Notes: a model not told the origin generated them from the sequence alone. 44,465 nucleotides of DNA from Clostridia bacterium (GCA_900770165.1 CAAGJJ010000043.1:1-44465), one strand, 5' to 3'; positions 1 through 7,685 are shown, numbered from the stretch's first letter. A program made the numbers and translations.

Positions 1-389
1 ACTTGAGAATTAATTTCTTTATCTCCTTGCGGAATATTACTCTCTATAATTTCGCAAAGTTGCTTATATTTAATTTTGCCAACTTGTCCTGCACTTGTAG
101 GATCATCCGTATTTGTAAACGCATCTAAACAAATCTGGGCTTCTCTTTCTGCTTGATCTTTTATATTAGAATACTTATCTTTATAATATGTAACTAGGAC
201 TTTTCTCATTTTTGCAAGTCCTTCATCGACTGCACCAATAGCATCCTTATGTCCATATGCATATTTACCTAGATTATGTTCAAATATTTCTTGCTCTTTT
301 TGAAAATGTGGATCACTTGTTATTGCCTTATATCCCTTGCCTATACGCTTACTTTTTACATCGCTTTTTTCATAGCCAATACCGTACAT
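1..389 (-). CDS. Hypothetical protein, 3' end cut by window edge
   Basis: This reading frame starts at ATG 387-389 on the minus strand and runs out of the window without a stop, so at least 129 codons are present. The start is chosen because an AGGGGTGA ribosome site lies 7 bases upstream and a good promoter precedes it. The protein begins MYGIGYEKSDVKSKRIGKG and is hydrophilic and rich in Lys, Glu and Tyr, with no signal peptide or membrane segment in the visible part. I do not recognise the family. It lies downstream of the former ssrA terminator and is transcribed in the same direction as ssrA, from its own promoter. Confidence 0.7.
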   Translation of the reverse strand, partial: MYGIGYEKSDVKSKRIGKGYKAITSDPHFQKEQEIFEHNLGKYAYGHKDAIGAVDEGLAKMRKVLVTYYKDKYSNIKDQAEREAQICLDAFTNTDDPTSAGQVGKIKYKQLCEIIESNIPQGDKEINSQ

Positions 390-427
390 TCAAAATCACC
401 CCTTCACAATTGCATAAATATATTATT

Positions 428-457
428 ATTATACTTCATAAGTATGTATATTTGCAA
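428..457 (-). promoter_or_regulatory. Promoter of the left-edge gene
   Basis: On the minus strand a TTGCAA box (452-457) and a TATAAT box (428-433) are separated by 18 bases, about 40 bases upstream of the ATG at 389. This is a good housekeeping sigma-factor promoter by sequence alone. Confidence 0.6.
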
Positions 458-639
458 TAGTCCCTATAATTTATTTATATTTTATTAAGTATATTGTGAA
501 TAATGTAAAATAATTGTTACTTGCTCTCCATATAAATGAGTCAGTATATTTTTCGTTAATTTTCTGTATATTACCTACTTACTATATTTGTTCTGCCTCG
601 CGTGTTCTAAATATTATCATTATTCATTTAAATGTCCTT

Positions 640-759
640 TTAATGTGTTTCCTTGATTGTGTTTAACAGGCTACTTCCTTTTTCTAACACATTAGGAGTT
701 CCTTTCTCGTCCTCATTGTTTAATCTATACCGAACTAAGCGACTATCACGTGATTTTCT
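640..759 (-). pseudogene. Possible remnant of a coding sequence
   Basis: A 39-codon open stretch on the minus strand reads like a hydrophilic protein tail (for example LVRYRLNNEDEKGTPNVLE) and ends at TAA 640-642. It has a stop immediately upstream, no start and no ribosome site. Base composition is less AT-rich than the surrounding spacer. It may be the tail of a gene lost at this locus, or chance. Apart from this, the 390-856 spacer holds only a promoter and a terminator. Confidence 0.25.
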
Positions 760-765
760 TTATAC

Positions 766-797
766 AAAAAAGGCTTCAATAAATTGAAGCCTTTTTA
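766..797 (-). terminator. Intrinsic terminator, probably the original ssrA terminator
   Basis: AAAAAGGCTTCAAT pairs with ATTGAAGCCTTTTT around a tiny loop, giving a U-tract on both strands. It lies about 80 bases beyond the left attachment site on the ssrA strand, with no host gene between, so before insertion it would have followed ssrA by about 80 bases. Confidence 0.75.
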
Positions 798-856
798 TAT
801 GCAATATATACATAACAAACATTGTAAAATATTATAACCTAAGTTTTTATTTAATA

Positions 857-2455
857 TTAAATGTGCTTTTTCAAATTGGTGGAGCCGAGGGGGAAGCAGT
901 CGAACTCGACGCATCCCCCTTTAACAAAAGGGGATTCGTCGGTCCAATACTCATCCAGCGAGAACCAGTCCCGCCACGTGATTTCCTGCTTGTCGTCCTC
1001 GGAGAACCACATGCTCACGACGAACTTGTCATCGTACAGATAGACCTTGTCCACGAAATATTCGAAAACTTGGTCTCGAATCTCCGGGTCGTTCACGTCG
1101 GCATGCAGGAACTTGTCGAAGTACGTCTGAATGCTGTGCTTGTCCTCGCACAACGACACGCGGACATTTTCCGTCCCTATGGCATCGTTCAGGTCGCTCT
1201 TCTGCTCTTCGAGCTGCGTGAGACGTTCCGTCACCGTATCGCTGACCACGCCCTTCTCGATGACCTTCACGAGGTTCGCAAGGCTTTTCTCCACTTCCCT
1301 GCGCTTCGCTTCCAGCGCTTCGAGATACGCGGTGTCGTTGTGGCTCTTCTCGTAATACTCCGCCGCATCCAGAGCGAGCGCCGTCACGTTCTCCTCGTCG
1401 TCGACGATGTTGTGCAGGGCGAACAGCACCATGTCCTCTAAGTCCTGCTTGCGGGCCTTGTGCAGGTGGCACTCTTTCCTGCGCTGGGCGGAGCAATAGT
1501 AGTAGTAATACGTCCGTCCCGTCGCACTCGTACCGGACACGCCCTGCATGGTGCTCCCGCACTCACCGCAATAGAGCTTGCCCGTGAGCCAATAGCGCGG
1601 AGCCTCGTTCTCGTCCATGCCGTGCGCCCGCTGGGAACCCTTGCGCTTGTTCTCGGCGAACCGCCTTTGCGCCCTGTCGAAAGTCGCCTCGTCGACAAGG
1701 ACGGGCATTCCGTCCTCGACCGTGATGTCGCCGTGGTGATACTCGCCGATGTAGGCGCGGTTCTTGAGCATCTTGTTCAGCATGTTCACGCTGAACTTCG
1801 CGTTCCTCGGCGTGCGCAGGCCCTGCGCGTTCATCTCCTCGGCAATGGTCTTCAGCGGCTTGCCCGATGCGTATTCCCCGAACGCCCACCGCACGAACGG
1901 CGCCGTGTTCGGGTCAGGGATGTACTTCTTCGTGGACCTGTCCACGTCGTAGCCGAACAGCTTGTGGCCGTTGTACAGGGCGTGCTGCGCGTTGTAGTCC
2001 ATGCCGCGCTGGATGTTCTGCGACAGCTGGCGGCTGTAATACTCCGCCATGGCCTCCATCAATCCCTCGATGAGGACGCCTTCGGGTCCCTTCGTCGGGA
2101 TGTGCTCGGCGAGCAGGTGAATCTCGCATCCCGCGTCGCGGATTTTCTTCTTCGCCATCGCCAGAACGTATTTGTCGCGTCCCAGGCGGTCGGTCTTCCA
2201 CATGATGAGGGTATGGGGACGGATTTTTGCGACTTCCGACAGCATCTGCTGGAACCCCGGTCGTGCGTCCGTGGTGCCGGATATTGCCGCGTCCTCATAC
2301 TCCTGCACGATTTTGAAGCCGTGCGCATCCGCCCATTCGTGGGCAAGCTCGCGCTGCTGGTCGATGCTCGCGTCGTTCTGCGAGTGGGACGAGAAGCGAT
2401 AGTACGCTATCGCAAGGTTGTTGTCGTTCGGCGCGAATTTCTTCTTACGTGCCAT
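857..2455 (-). CDS. Large serine recombinase (integrase), C-terminus altered by integration
   Basis: A 532-residue site-specific recombinase that would integrate and excise the element. The N-terminal resolvase domain has the Y-x-R-x-S motif with the likely nucleophile Ser22, and the DRLGRD arginines around 90-93. A recombinase domain follows (about 160-270), then a zinc ribbon (Cys296, Cys299, Cys321, Cys329), then a long charged coiled coil (about 370-430), the usual order for large serine integrases. The start has a GGGGGTGA ribosome site. The attachment site lies inside the last codons: residues up to LGST come from the element, while the final NLKKHI and the stop come from chromosomal DNA left of the junction. 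In the excised circle the same frame would instead continue with KRGSVELF and end VYRLGDA. The gene is adjacent to its attachment site, as usual for integrases. Confidence 0.93.
   Translation of the reverse strand: MARKKKFAPNDNNLAIAYYRFSSHSQNDASIDQQRELAHEWADAHGFKIVQEYEDAAISGTTDARPGFQQMLSEVAKIRPHTLIMWKTDRLGRDKYVLAMAKKKIRDAGCEIHLLAEHIPTKGPEGVLIEGLMEAMAEYYSRQLSQNIQRGMDYNAQHALYNGHKLFGYDVDRSTKKYIPDPNTAPFVRWAFGEYASGKPLKTIAEEMNAQGLRTPRNAKFSVNMLNKMLKNRAYIGEYHHGDITVEDGMPVLVDEATFDRAQRRFAENKRKGSQRAHGMDENEAPRYWLTGKLYCGECGSTMQGVSGTSATGRTYYYYYCSAQRRKECHLHKARKQDLEDMVLFALHNIVDDEENVTALALDAAEYYEKSHNDTAYLEALEAKRREVEKSLANLVKVIEKGVVSDTVTERLTQLEEQKSDLNDAIGTENVRVSLCEDKHSIQTYFDKFLHADVNDPEIRDQVFEYFVDKVYLYDDKFVVSMWFSEDDKQEITWRDWFSLDEYWTDESPFVKGGCVEFDCFPLGSTNLKKHI
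876..892. repeat. attL core (copy of the ssrA 3' end)
   Basis: TTGGTGGAG followed by one mismatch and CGAGGGG matches 13741-13757 in 16 of 17 positions. Just inside, GGAAGC-A-GTCGAACTC (892-907) is the left arm of the reconstructed attP and pairs with GAGTTCGACGCTTCC (13722-13736) at the other end. The core overlaps the last codons of the recombinase. Confidence 0.8.
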
Positions 2456-2503
2456 AGGCTCACCCCCTCCCGTAATTCTCTACGTGACAACATTTCGCGT
2501 CAC

Positions 2504-2935
2504 CTACTCATAGAATCCTTTTATCTGCTTCCGCAGAAAGTCTTCTTTCGCAAAATCGCGAATCATGACCTTGTAGCCTTGCATGGTGGCACGCGCGAAC
2601 AGGTCGCACCAATTGATGTCGATGTATTCGCAGCTTCCCCCGTTTTTGAGATAGATTTCGAGTTCTTTGCCTCGGGTCTCTTTCATGCGCAGCTCGTCAA
2701 ATTCGGCACGCTCCATATCGGTGACCCGTGACATATCCTTGAATGTGGGCCAAGGCAGCAAACCAATTGCGCCATACTCTGAGCGACGAAGCGAAAACAA
2801 TTCGAGTTTCTCCTCGTCAAAAAGTATTAAGTCCTCTTTTTGCATATCGGCATAGGCTGTCATCATCTGGTCATACAGAAGCTCTGCACTGCCAAAATCC
2901 AAAACTGGCAAGTACGCGATTTTCTTCTTGTTCAT
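2504..2935 (-). CDS. Unknown cargo protein, 143 aa
   Basis: The start at ATG 2933-2935 (MNKKKIAYLPVLDFG) is chosen over an earlier in-frame ATG because GGGAGGAA lies 7 bases upstream of it. The protein is soluble, acidic in its middle part and more basic at its C-terminus (FLRKQIKGFYE), with no signal or membrane segment. I do not recognise a family. It lies between the nuclease gene and the recombinase and has its own promoter, whose -10 box overlaps the terminator of the nuclease gene. Its base composition is less GC-rich than the neighbouring recombinase and nuclease, which hints at a separate origin. Given its place next to a restriction-like operon it could belong to that system, but nothing in the sequence proves this. 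Confidence 0.75.
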   Translation of the reverse strand: MNKKKIAYLPVLDFGSAELLYDQMMTAYADMQKEDLILFDEEKLELFSLRRSEYGAIGLLPWPTFKDMSRVTDMERAEFDELRMKETRGKELEIYLKNGGSCEYIDINWCDLFARATMQGYKVMIRDFAKEDFLRKQIKGFYE

Positions 2936-2959
2936 AGTTGTTTCCTCCCTTGATTGATG

Positions 2960-2986
2960 AATTACGTAAATGCGCATTTAATTATA
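2960..2986 (-). promoter_or_regulatory. Promoter -10 and shared operator-like motif
   Basis: On the minus strand TATAAT (2981-2986) is followed 9 bases later by ATTTACGTAATT (2960-2971), which contains the palindrome TTACGTAA. Very similar motifs sit just after the -10 boxes of the parA-like gene and the ribbon-helix-helix gene, so it may be a common operator. Confidence 0.5.
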
Positions 2987-3019
2987 AAGCCCGCCGCCCA
3001 AAAGAGCGACGGGCTTTAT
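2984..3019 (-). terminator. Terminator of the DUF262-HNH gene
   Basis: ATAAAGCCCG (2984-2993) pairs with CGGGCTTTAT (3010-3019), with a further CGC/GCG pairing inside, only a few bases after the nuclease stop codon at 3024. The following U-tract is modest. The 3' arm overlaps the -10 box of the next gene. Confidence 0.7.
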
Positions 3020-3023
3020 CGGC

Positions 3024-4145
3024 TTACTCCTGTGCACCTTTCTTCAGGTTGCAATCGCGACAGAGCATCTGGCAGTTATCGGGTGTTGTGTGTCCGCCCC
3101 TGCTCCACGGCTTGATATGGTCGCCGTGCATCTGCTCGAACTCGAACTCCTCGCCGCAGATGGCGCACTTGTGACCCTGGCGCTCGTATGCCTCACGCTT
3201 CGTACGCTGGTCGAACGCGCGGATGGACAGCGCCTTCTCGTTGCCCGTCAGCAGGTACTCATAGACGCCAGACTTCTTCTGTACGTCCTCGTCCGCCATC
3301 AGCGCGCTCACGCGCTCCTCAAGCTCCTTCGGGTCGAGGTCGCGACGCTCATGATGCTCGTTATAGAACAAGCCCCACGGGAGACCCTTCATCTCGCGGC
3401 GCTTCTTCGGGAACACGGCCTTCACCCAGTCGATGACCGAGCGGAAGTAGCTCCACAGGGCCTGTGCCGTCGGGTCGTTCTGATGCTCCGCCATATAGCC
3501 CTCGATGGACTTGCCCTCGGCGGAAGCGGCCCAAGAGATGGCCGTCTCCAAGAACTCCTGACGGATGGTCGAACCCTTCAGGTAATCGTCCGCGAGCGTG
3601 GACGCCGCACAGCCCGTCTTCGAGAAATAGCGCTTGGCATCGGACACCCACGAACCCGCATACACCGCGTTACGCAGCTCTTGGTCGGTAAGCTGCTCGC
3701 CCGCGATGTTGATGATGCGGAACCATTCCAGCTTCTCGGAATCCGTTCCCTCGCAGACGTACACGAACAGCTCGTAGTCGAGAATCTGCCCCTGCTTATC
3801 GCTCGGCAGGTTGTAGAAATACTTGTCGTCCACGGAGAACGACCCGTCAACGTACTCGCACAGCGAGATGGTGCGCTGCTGGCCATCCAGAACCTCGTAC
3901 CTCGGCTCGTTCGGGTCGTCCTCGTACTGCTCGCCTCGGTCAACCCAGTACATGACGTTCAGGGGCAAGCCCTTCATCACGGTGCGGATGACCTCATCGC
4001 GCTGCTTGTCCTTGTAGACGAACTCGCGCTGGTACTTCGGACGGATGTCCAGCTGGTCGTCGTAGCCGACAACGCCTTCCTCGGCGTCGTTAAAATATCC
4101 CTCGGTGACCTCGCGAACGGTCACCTTACGCTCTTCAATATGCAT
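3024..4145 (-). CDS. DUF262 and HNH endonuclease domain protein
   Basis: A 373-residue protein with an N-terminal DUF262 domain: IRPKYQREFVY at 34-44 and the signature DGQQR at 87-91. It ends in an HNH nuclease with two zinc-binding pairs (Cys327/Cys330 and Cys362/Cys365), DH at 342-343 and Asn357 and Asn366. In known DUF262 proteins (ParB/Srx-like fold; GmrSD and SspE are examples) this domain can use nucleotides and gates a nuclease; the HNH part cuts DNA. The ATG directly follows the TAA of the methyltransferase gene with no gap, and the ribosome site (GGAGGT) lies inside that gene, so the two are probably translationally coupled. I infer a restriction-type or anti-phage nuclease whose partner methyltransferase protects host DNA. 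It could instead cut modified DNA (type IV). Confidence 0.88.
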   Translation of the reverse strand: MHIEERKVTVREVTEGYFNDAEEGVVGYDDQLDIRPKYQREFVYKDKQRDEVIRTVMKGLPLNVMYWVDRGEQYEDDPNEPRYEVLDGQQRTISLCEYVDGSFSVDDKYFYNLPSDKQGQILDYELFVYVCEGTDSEKLEWFRIINIAGEQLTDQELRNAVYAGSWVSDAKRYFSKTGCAASTLADDYLKGSTIRQEFLETAISWAASAEGKSIEGYMAEHQNDPTAQALWSYFRSVIDWVKAVFPKKRREMKGLPWGLFYNEHHERRDLDPKELEERVSALMADEDVQKKSGVYEYLLTGNEKALSIRAFDQRTKREAYERQGHKCAICGEEFEFEQMHGDHIKPWSRGGHTTPDNCQMLCRDCNLKKGAQE

Positions 4146-5324
4146 TTACTGCTGCACCTCCTTCGGCTGCTCAGGATGCTTGTTGCGGATGAGCACCCTC
4201 GCGTATGTCTTAATGAACAATTCACCATCGACTTCATAATATGTCTTATTGGCTGGCGGGGTATCCACCTTAATCGCGGCGCCATCATTCAACTTTGTGA
4301 CCTGCGAACGCTTCCCGTTTTTATCCACCTGCACCTGTCGCGGGTATACTTTGCTGGCAACTCCGCACCATGACTGCGTAACACCGAGAATCTCGAACTG
4401 GTCAGGACTGTACTTATCCAAGAACGTAATCGGAACGCCCATCATTCCCGCATAATCGCAAGGGATGTCAACCGTCGCATCCACGTTAATACCGTCGTAA
4501 TTGTCATAAAACGGATAAGCCTCAGGCGTATATCGTTTCACAAGAATCAATTCTTCATGACGCTGCTTCAAATCAAGATTCGTATACCAGCGAACACCCT
4601 TCACGCGAATAAAACGTCGCCCGTCGGCATCAACACCGCAACCAGCGGCATTCAATGGGTAATCATCGGGTACGTAAAACGCACGGTCGCCCGAATGAAT
4701 ACTCGCGCCAATCCAAATCTTGTTTTCCATAATGAGCGGAAATACTTCTTTGTAAGTAATCGCATTCACGTTGCCGATGATGATGAAATGCTTCTCGTGT
4801 TCCATCAACACAGAAACGTACTCACGAAACAACGAAAACGGCGGATTCGTGACCACGATGTCCGCCTCGTCGAGCAGCGCCAGGCACTCCTCGGAGCGGA
4901 AGTCGCCGTCGCCCTCAAGCTCAACAAGCTCATTCTCATGGGCCTTGAACAGCTCGGCAACATCAAACATGTCCACGCCGCCGTCCCCAGTGACGTCGTA
5001 GACCTTCGTCACCACGGCCTTATAAGGCTTGTTGCGCTGTTCCTCCTCGCCGCCCACGACGTCAAACAGCGAGAGCTGCTGCCCCACGATAGGTGATGTC
5101 GCATAGCACGTCGCAATCAGCTTTTTCAGCCCGAGGCGGTTGAAGTTCAGCACGAAATACTTGAAGAAGTTGGACTCGAACGGGTCGTCACAGTTGCAGA
5201 ACACTGTCTTGCCCTTGAAGTGCTTGCGGTAGTACCGCATCTCCTTCTCGATGTCCGTCAACTGGGTGTAAAACTCGTCTTTCTTGGCTTTGACGGCAGC
5301 GCTCAAAGCACTATTTCCAGCCAT
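4146..5324 (-). CDS. EcoRI-family adenine-specific DNA methyltransferase
   Basis: A 392-residue N6-adenine methyltransferase of the EcoRI modification-methylase family. The catalytic NPPF motif is at 160-163, and CNCDDPFESNFFKYF at about 43-57 corresponds to the conserved N-terminal motif of this family. Start: the ATG shares its A with the TAA of the upstream ribbon-helix-helix gene (TAATG), and AGGAGGTGA lies just upstream. The gene sits in a tight order: regulator, methyltransferase, nuclease. Unlike classical EcoRI systems, the partner is not an EcoRI-type nuclease but a DUF262-HNH protein. A second, broken copy lies upstream (5647-6675). The recognition site cannot be read from the sequence. 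Confidence 0.9.
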   Translation of the reverse strand: MAGNSALSAAVKAKKDEFYTQLTDIEKEMRYYRKHFKGKTVFCNCDDPFESNFFKYFVLNFNRLGLKKLIATCYATSPIVGQQLSLFDVVGGEEEQRNKPYKAVVTKVYDVTGDGGVDMFDVAELFKAHENELVELEGDGDFRSEECLALLDEADIVVTNPPFSLFREYVSVLMEHEKHFIIIGNVNAITYKEVFPLIMENKIWIGASIHSGDRAFYVPDDYPLNAAGCGVDADGRRFIRVKGVRWYTNLDLKQRHEELILVKRYTPEAYPFYDNYDGINVDATVDIPCDYAGMMGVPITFLDKYSPDQFEILGVTQSWCGVASKVYPRQVQVDKNGKRSQVTKLNDGAAIKVDTPPANKTYYEVDGELFIKTYARVLIRNKHPEQPKEVQQ

Positions 5325-5554
5325 TACTCGCTCACCTCCTCAATATGCTCCTGCACCCACTCATGGATAATCGCGGCAATCGTCGTCTCGCGCTCCGCAG
5401 CCATCATCTTGAGCGCCTTCTTGTCGCTCACAGTGAGCGACAGCGAGAGCGTCGTGCGCTTCTCGTCAGCGGCCGTGTCGGCGACGACGGCCTTCTCTAT
5501 CTTCTTCTGCTCGGTCTCGCGGTCGGCAGCGTATTTCTCGAACATATTCGCCAT
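5324..5554 (-). CDS. Ribbon-helix-helix type small regulator
   Basis: A 76-residue protein starting MANMFEKYAADRETEQ. An earlier in-frame start is rejected because it lies upstream of, and the frame then reads through, the ribosome site AAAGGAGGTCGAGCC. The C-terminal half, TTLSLSLTVSDKKALKMMA followed by a second helix, has the beta-strand/helix/helix pattern of CopG/Arc proteins. It overlaps the methyltransferase start by one base, so they are cotranslated. Likely role: DNA-binding autoregulator of the methyltransferase-nuclease operon, as control proteins are in many restriction systems (inference). It has its own promoter with an adjacent palindromic motif that could be its operator. It could alternatively be an antitoxin-like protein. 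Confidence 0.75.
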   Translation of the reverse strand: MANMFEKYAADRETEQKKIEKAVVADTAADEKRTTLSLSLTVSDKKALKMMAAERETTIAAIIHEWVQEHIEEVSE

Positions 5555-5573
5555 GGCTCGACCTCCTTTAATC

Positions 5574-5619
5574 ATTTACATATTTGTACAATTATACATC
5601 ATAGAGACACATTTGTCCA
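5574..5619 (-). promoter_or_regulatory. Promoter of the regulator-methyltransferase-nuclease operon
   Basis: On the minus strand TGGACA (5614-5619), 17 bases, then TATAAT (5591-5596). Immediately after comes TTGTACAA (a palindrome) and AAATATGTAAAT (5574-5585), a relative of the motif found at the parA-like and 143-aa genes. Confidence 0.6.
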
Positions 5620-5646
5620 GAGGGACAACGCCTATGGCCTGCGCTT

Positions 5647-6675
5647 TTACAGCTCGGGATGTTTGTTACGGATAGCAATACGGTCATATAAACGACGACC
5701 ATTTATATAAAAACGTCCTGTTTTACGCTTACCATCAATTAACAAAGGGTTTGCCAAATCGCCACTAATTCCAATAATCTCGAACTGGTCAGGACTGTAC
5801 TTATCCAAGAACGTAATCGGCACGCCCATTATGCCGTCGTAATCAAACGGAATATCCGCAACCTTCGACACCTCGATAGCGTCGTAATTGTCATACGTCG
5901 GATACTCGTCCTCGTGCCCTGCATACTTCTTGACCAGAATCAGCTCTTCATGGCGCTTCTTAATGTCGAGGTTTGTATACCAAGCTATCGTCGGTACTTT
6001 TCCTACTTTTCGTCCGTCTGCCATTCGATAATTCCATTTTTGATAATCGTCCGGCAGAATAAATTCCATCGTCTTATTGAACGAAGCTCCGGGCCACACC
6101 AACCCATCCTTAATGAGCGGGAAAAATTCCTTATACGTAACCGCGTTGATATTTCCCATAATAATGAACTTCTTCTGATGCTCCATCAGGATGGACACAT
6201 ACTCTCGGAACAGCGAGAACGGCGGATTTGTCACGACAATGTCCGCCTCGTCGAGCAGTGCCAAGCACTCCTCGGAGCGGAAGTCGCCATTGCCTTCCAG
6301 CTCGACAAGCTCGTTCTCACCAAGCTCGAACAGGTTACGGACATCCTCCATATCGACGCCGCCGTCGCCGGTCGTGTCATGCACCGTTGTGACGACCGCC
6401 TTATAAGGCTTCGCCTTGCCGTCACGGTACTCGGCAACAGCCGACCCCTCATAACACGTCGCAATCAGCTTCTTCAATCCAAGACGTTTGAAGTTCAACA
6501 CGAAAAACTTGAAAAAGTTGCTCTCGAACGGGTCGTCTCAGTTACAGAGAACTGTTGCACCCTTGAAATGCTTGCGATAATGACGGAGTTCCTTCTCGAT
6601 ATCCGTCAACTAGGTGTAGAACTCATCGTTCTTCGCACGCTTTGCAGCGCCTAAATTACTGTTATTACCTGCCAT
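5647..6675 (-). pseudogene. Second EcoRI-family methyltransferase copy, broken by two nonsense codons
   Basis: Reading from ATG 6673-6675 the protein is clearly a paralogue of the intact gene at 4146-5324 (MAGNNSNLGAAK, then DEFYT, LTDIEKEL, DDPFESNFFK, NPPF). Codon 22 is TAG (6610-6612) where the intact copy has CAG (Gln), and codon 46 is TGA (6538-6540) where the intact copy has TGT (Cys). The remaining frame, from about 6537 to the stop at 5647, is open and keeps the NPPF motif, so inactivation looks recent. A GTG at 6499-6501 could start a shortened protein, but it would lack the N-terminal DPFESNFF motif. The C-terminal half diverges from the intact copy. Confidence 0.85.
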
Positions 6676-6712
6676 TTCATGTCTCCTCTCGTCAGTTGAC
6701 GGAGGAGACACG

Positions 6713-6772
6713 AAAAAAAGAGCGGCAACCGAAGACACCTACCCCATGGATAGTCGCCTTCGTTCACCGCTC
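6713..6772 (-). terminator. Extended hairpin with U-tract between parA-like gene and methyltransferase pseudogene
   Basis: GAGCGG (6720-6725) pairs with CCGCTC (6767-6772), continuing inward through CGAAG/CTTCG and TACCC/GGATA-type pairs; a run of seven A at 6713-6719 gives a U-tract on the minus strand. It would end transcripts from the parA-like gene or act as an attenuator in the leader of the former methyltransferase gene. The rest of 6773-6926 holds a smaller ACCGAC/GTCGGT hairpin and AATTACTTATT (6923-6933), another relative of the shared operator motif. Confidence 0.65.
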
Positions 6773-6926
6773 GTCACAAATGTGCGATTTCAGACGCTGT
6801 GCCCGTCCCAGACCGACCCGTCACAGTCGGTAGGTTCCTAAGGTCTTATAGGCTTGCCGCTCATGCCTTAACAGGGCTTATACTCGTGAACTCCGTCATT
6901 CAATTTTTACTTAATTCATCAATTAC

Positions 6927-7349
6927 TTATTCCTTCGGGAACCCCGCAGCCTCGCGCACCGTGCCCACCAGAGCGAGAGTCGCCTTCGCCGCCTTGAAGC
7001 GGTTCCACCCGTTCATCACGTAGACAATCTTCGCGTGACTGTTCTTGAACACCGCCTTGCGCATGCGCATCAGCGGCTCGATGTCCCTCGACGTGGTCCT
7101 GGTCGGGATGACCACCACGTCCACCTCCTTCAGCCAGTCCGCCAGCCCCTCCTGCAAGGCCCCCGGCGTGTCCACCACGGCGACCTGCGCACCGTCCGCC
7201 TCATGCGTCTCGTGCAACGTGCCGCCCTGCGTGTCCAAGTCGTAGAAGCTCACGGGAATGCCGGAGCGCTCGAAGGAGAAGGCAATCTCGTCGGCGACCA
7301 AGGACTTGCCAACGCCGCCCTTCTGATTGCATACCAGAATCGTCTTCAT
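6927..7349 (-). CDS. Short ParA/MinD-like ATPase
   Basis: A 140-residue P-loop ATPase. The deviant Walker A motif KGGVGKS is at 10-16, YDLDTQGG follows at about 36-43 and VAVVDTPGAL near 57-66. ParA proteins segregate plasmids or position cargo by ATP-driven DNA binding. This one is shorter than typical ParA proteins (about 200-250 residues) and no ParB is visible beside it; the ribbon-helix-helix protein at 5324-5554 might fill the partner role seen in ParA/CopG-type pairs, but it is not adjacent. The start has GAGGTGA upstream. It is transcribed from a strong promoter at 7397-7425 with the shared operator motif. The role is probably stabilization of the excised circular form (inference). 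Confidence 0.85.
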   Translation of the reverse strand: MKTILVCNQKGGVGKSLVADEIAFSFERSGIPVSFYDLDTQGGTLHETHEADGAQVAVVDTPGALQEGLADWLKEVDVVVIPTRTTSRDIEPLMRMRKAVFKNSHAKIVYVMNGWNRFKAAKATLALVGTVREAAGFPKE

Positions 7350-7375
7350 ATCTTCACCTCGCTATATATTTAATC

Positions 7376-7425
7376 AATTACGTATTTCCATATTTAATTA
7401 TACGAGCCGACAAATACGTGTTCAA
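7376..7425 (-). promoter_or_regulatory. Promoter of the parA-like gene with operator-like motif
   Basis: TTGAAC (7420-7425), 17 bases, TATAAT (7397-7402) on the minus strand, followed 10 bases later by AATACGTAATT (7376-7386). The same arrangement of -10 box and motif occurs before the 143-aa gene. Confidence 0.6.
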
Positions 7426-7524
7426 CTGCCACTTTCAGGGCTTTTTCTGGGCTTTTGCTGGTCTCCAAACGGGCTTCACGCCTTCGCTTCGCTCCGTCCG
7501 CTCAGCCGCGTTTTCCGAATCCGT

Positions 7525-7540
7525 CTCATAAATGAGCGGA
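7525..7540. repeat. Palindromic motif CTCATAAATGAG, copy 1
   Basis: CTCATAAATGAGCGGA. The palindromic core CTCAT-AA-ATGAG recurs at 13435-13446, and 14 bases of this site recur inverted at 13251-13264. It lies in the roughly 330-base divergent spacer between the parA-like gene and the plus-strand pair. The rest of that spacer shows only the parA-side promoter. Confidence 0.5.
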
Positions 7541-7685
7541 CGCCGAAAAACCCGATTTTCCGCTCCTGACGTGTACGTCCATCAACAGCCCTTTTGAAGG
7601 TCTTTTCGTAGCCCGCAAGCGGACTGCACCCATGCAGGACGCCTGCGGCGTCGGGTGCCTATCCGAAGAGAAAGGAGGTCCGTAT

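Noticed and set aside
1460..2731. Long open frame on the plus strand over the recombinase (423 codons)
   Set aside because: It is antisense to a clear recombinase; high GC with G/C third positions keeps the antisense frame open. The translation is Arg/Val/Leu-rich without domains.
3090..4373. Long plus-strand frame over the DUF262-HNH gene (427 codons)
   Set aside because: Antisense shadow of a gene with well-defined domains; no ribosome site.
6538..6612. Stop-codon readthrough or recoding in the second methyltransferase
   Set aside because: The two interruptions are different stops (TAG and TGA), and neither is followed by a recognisable recoding structure; pseudogene is simpler.
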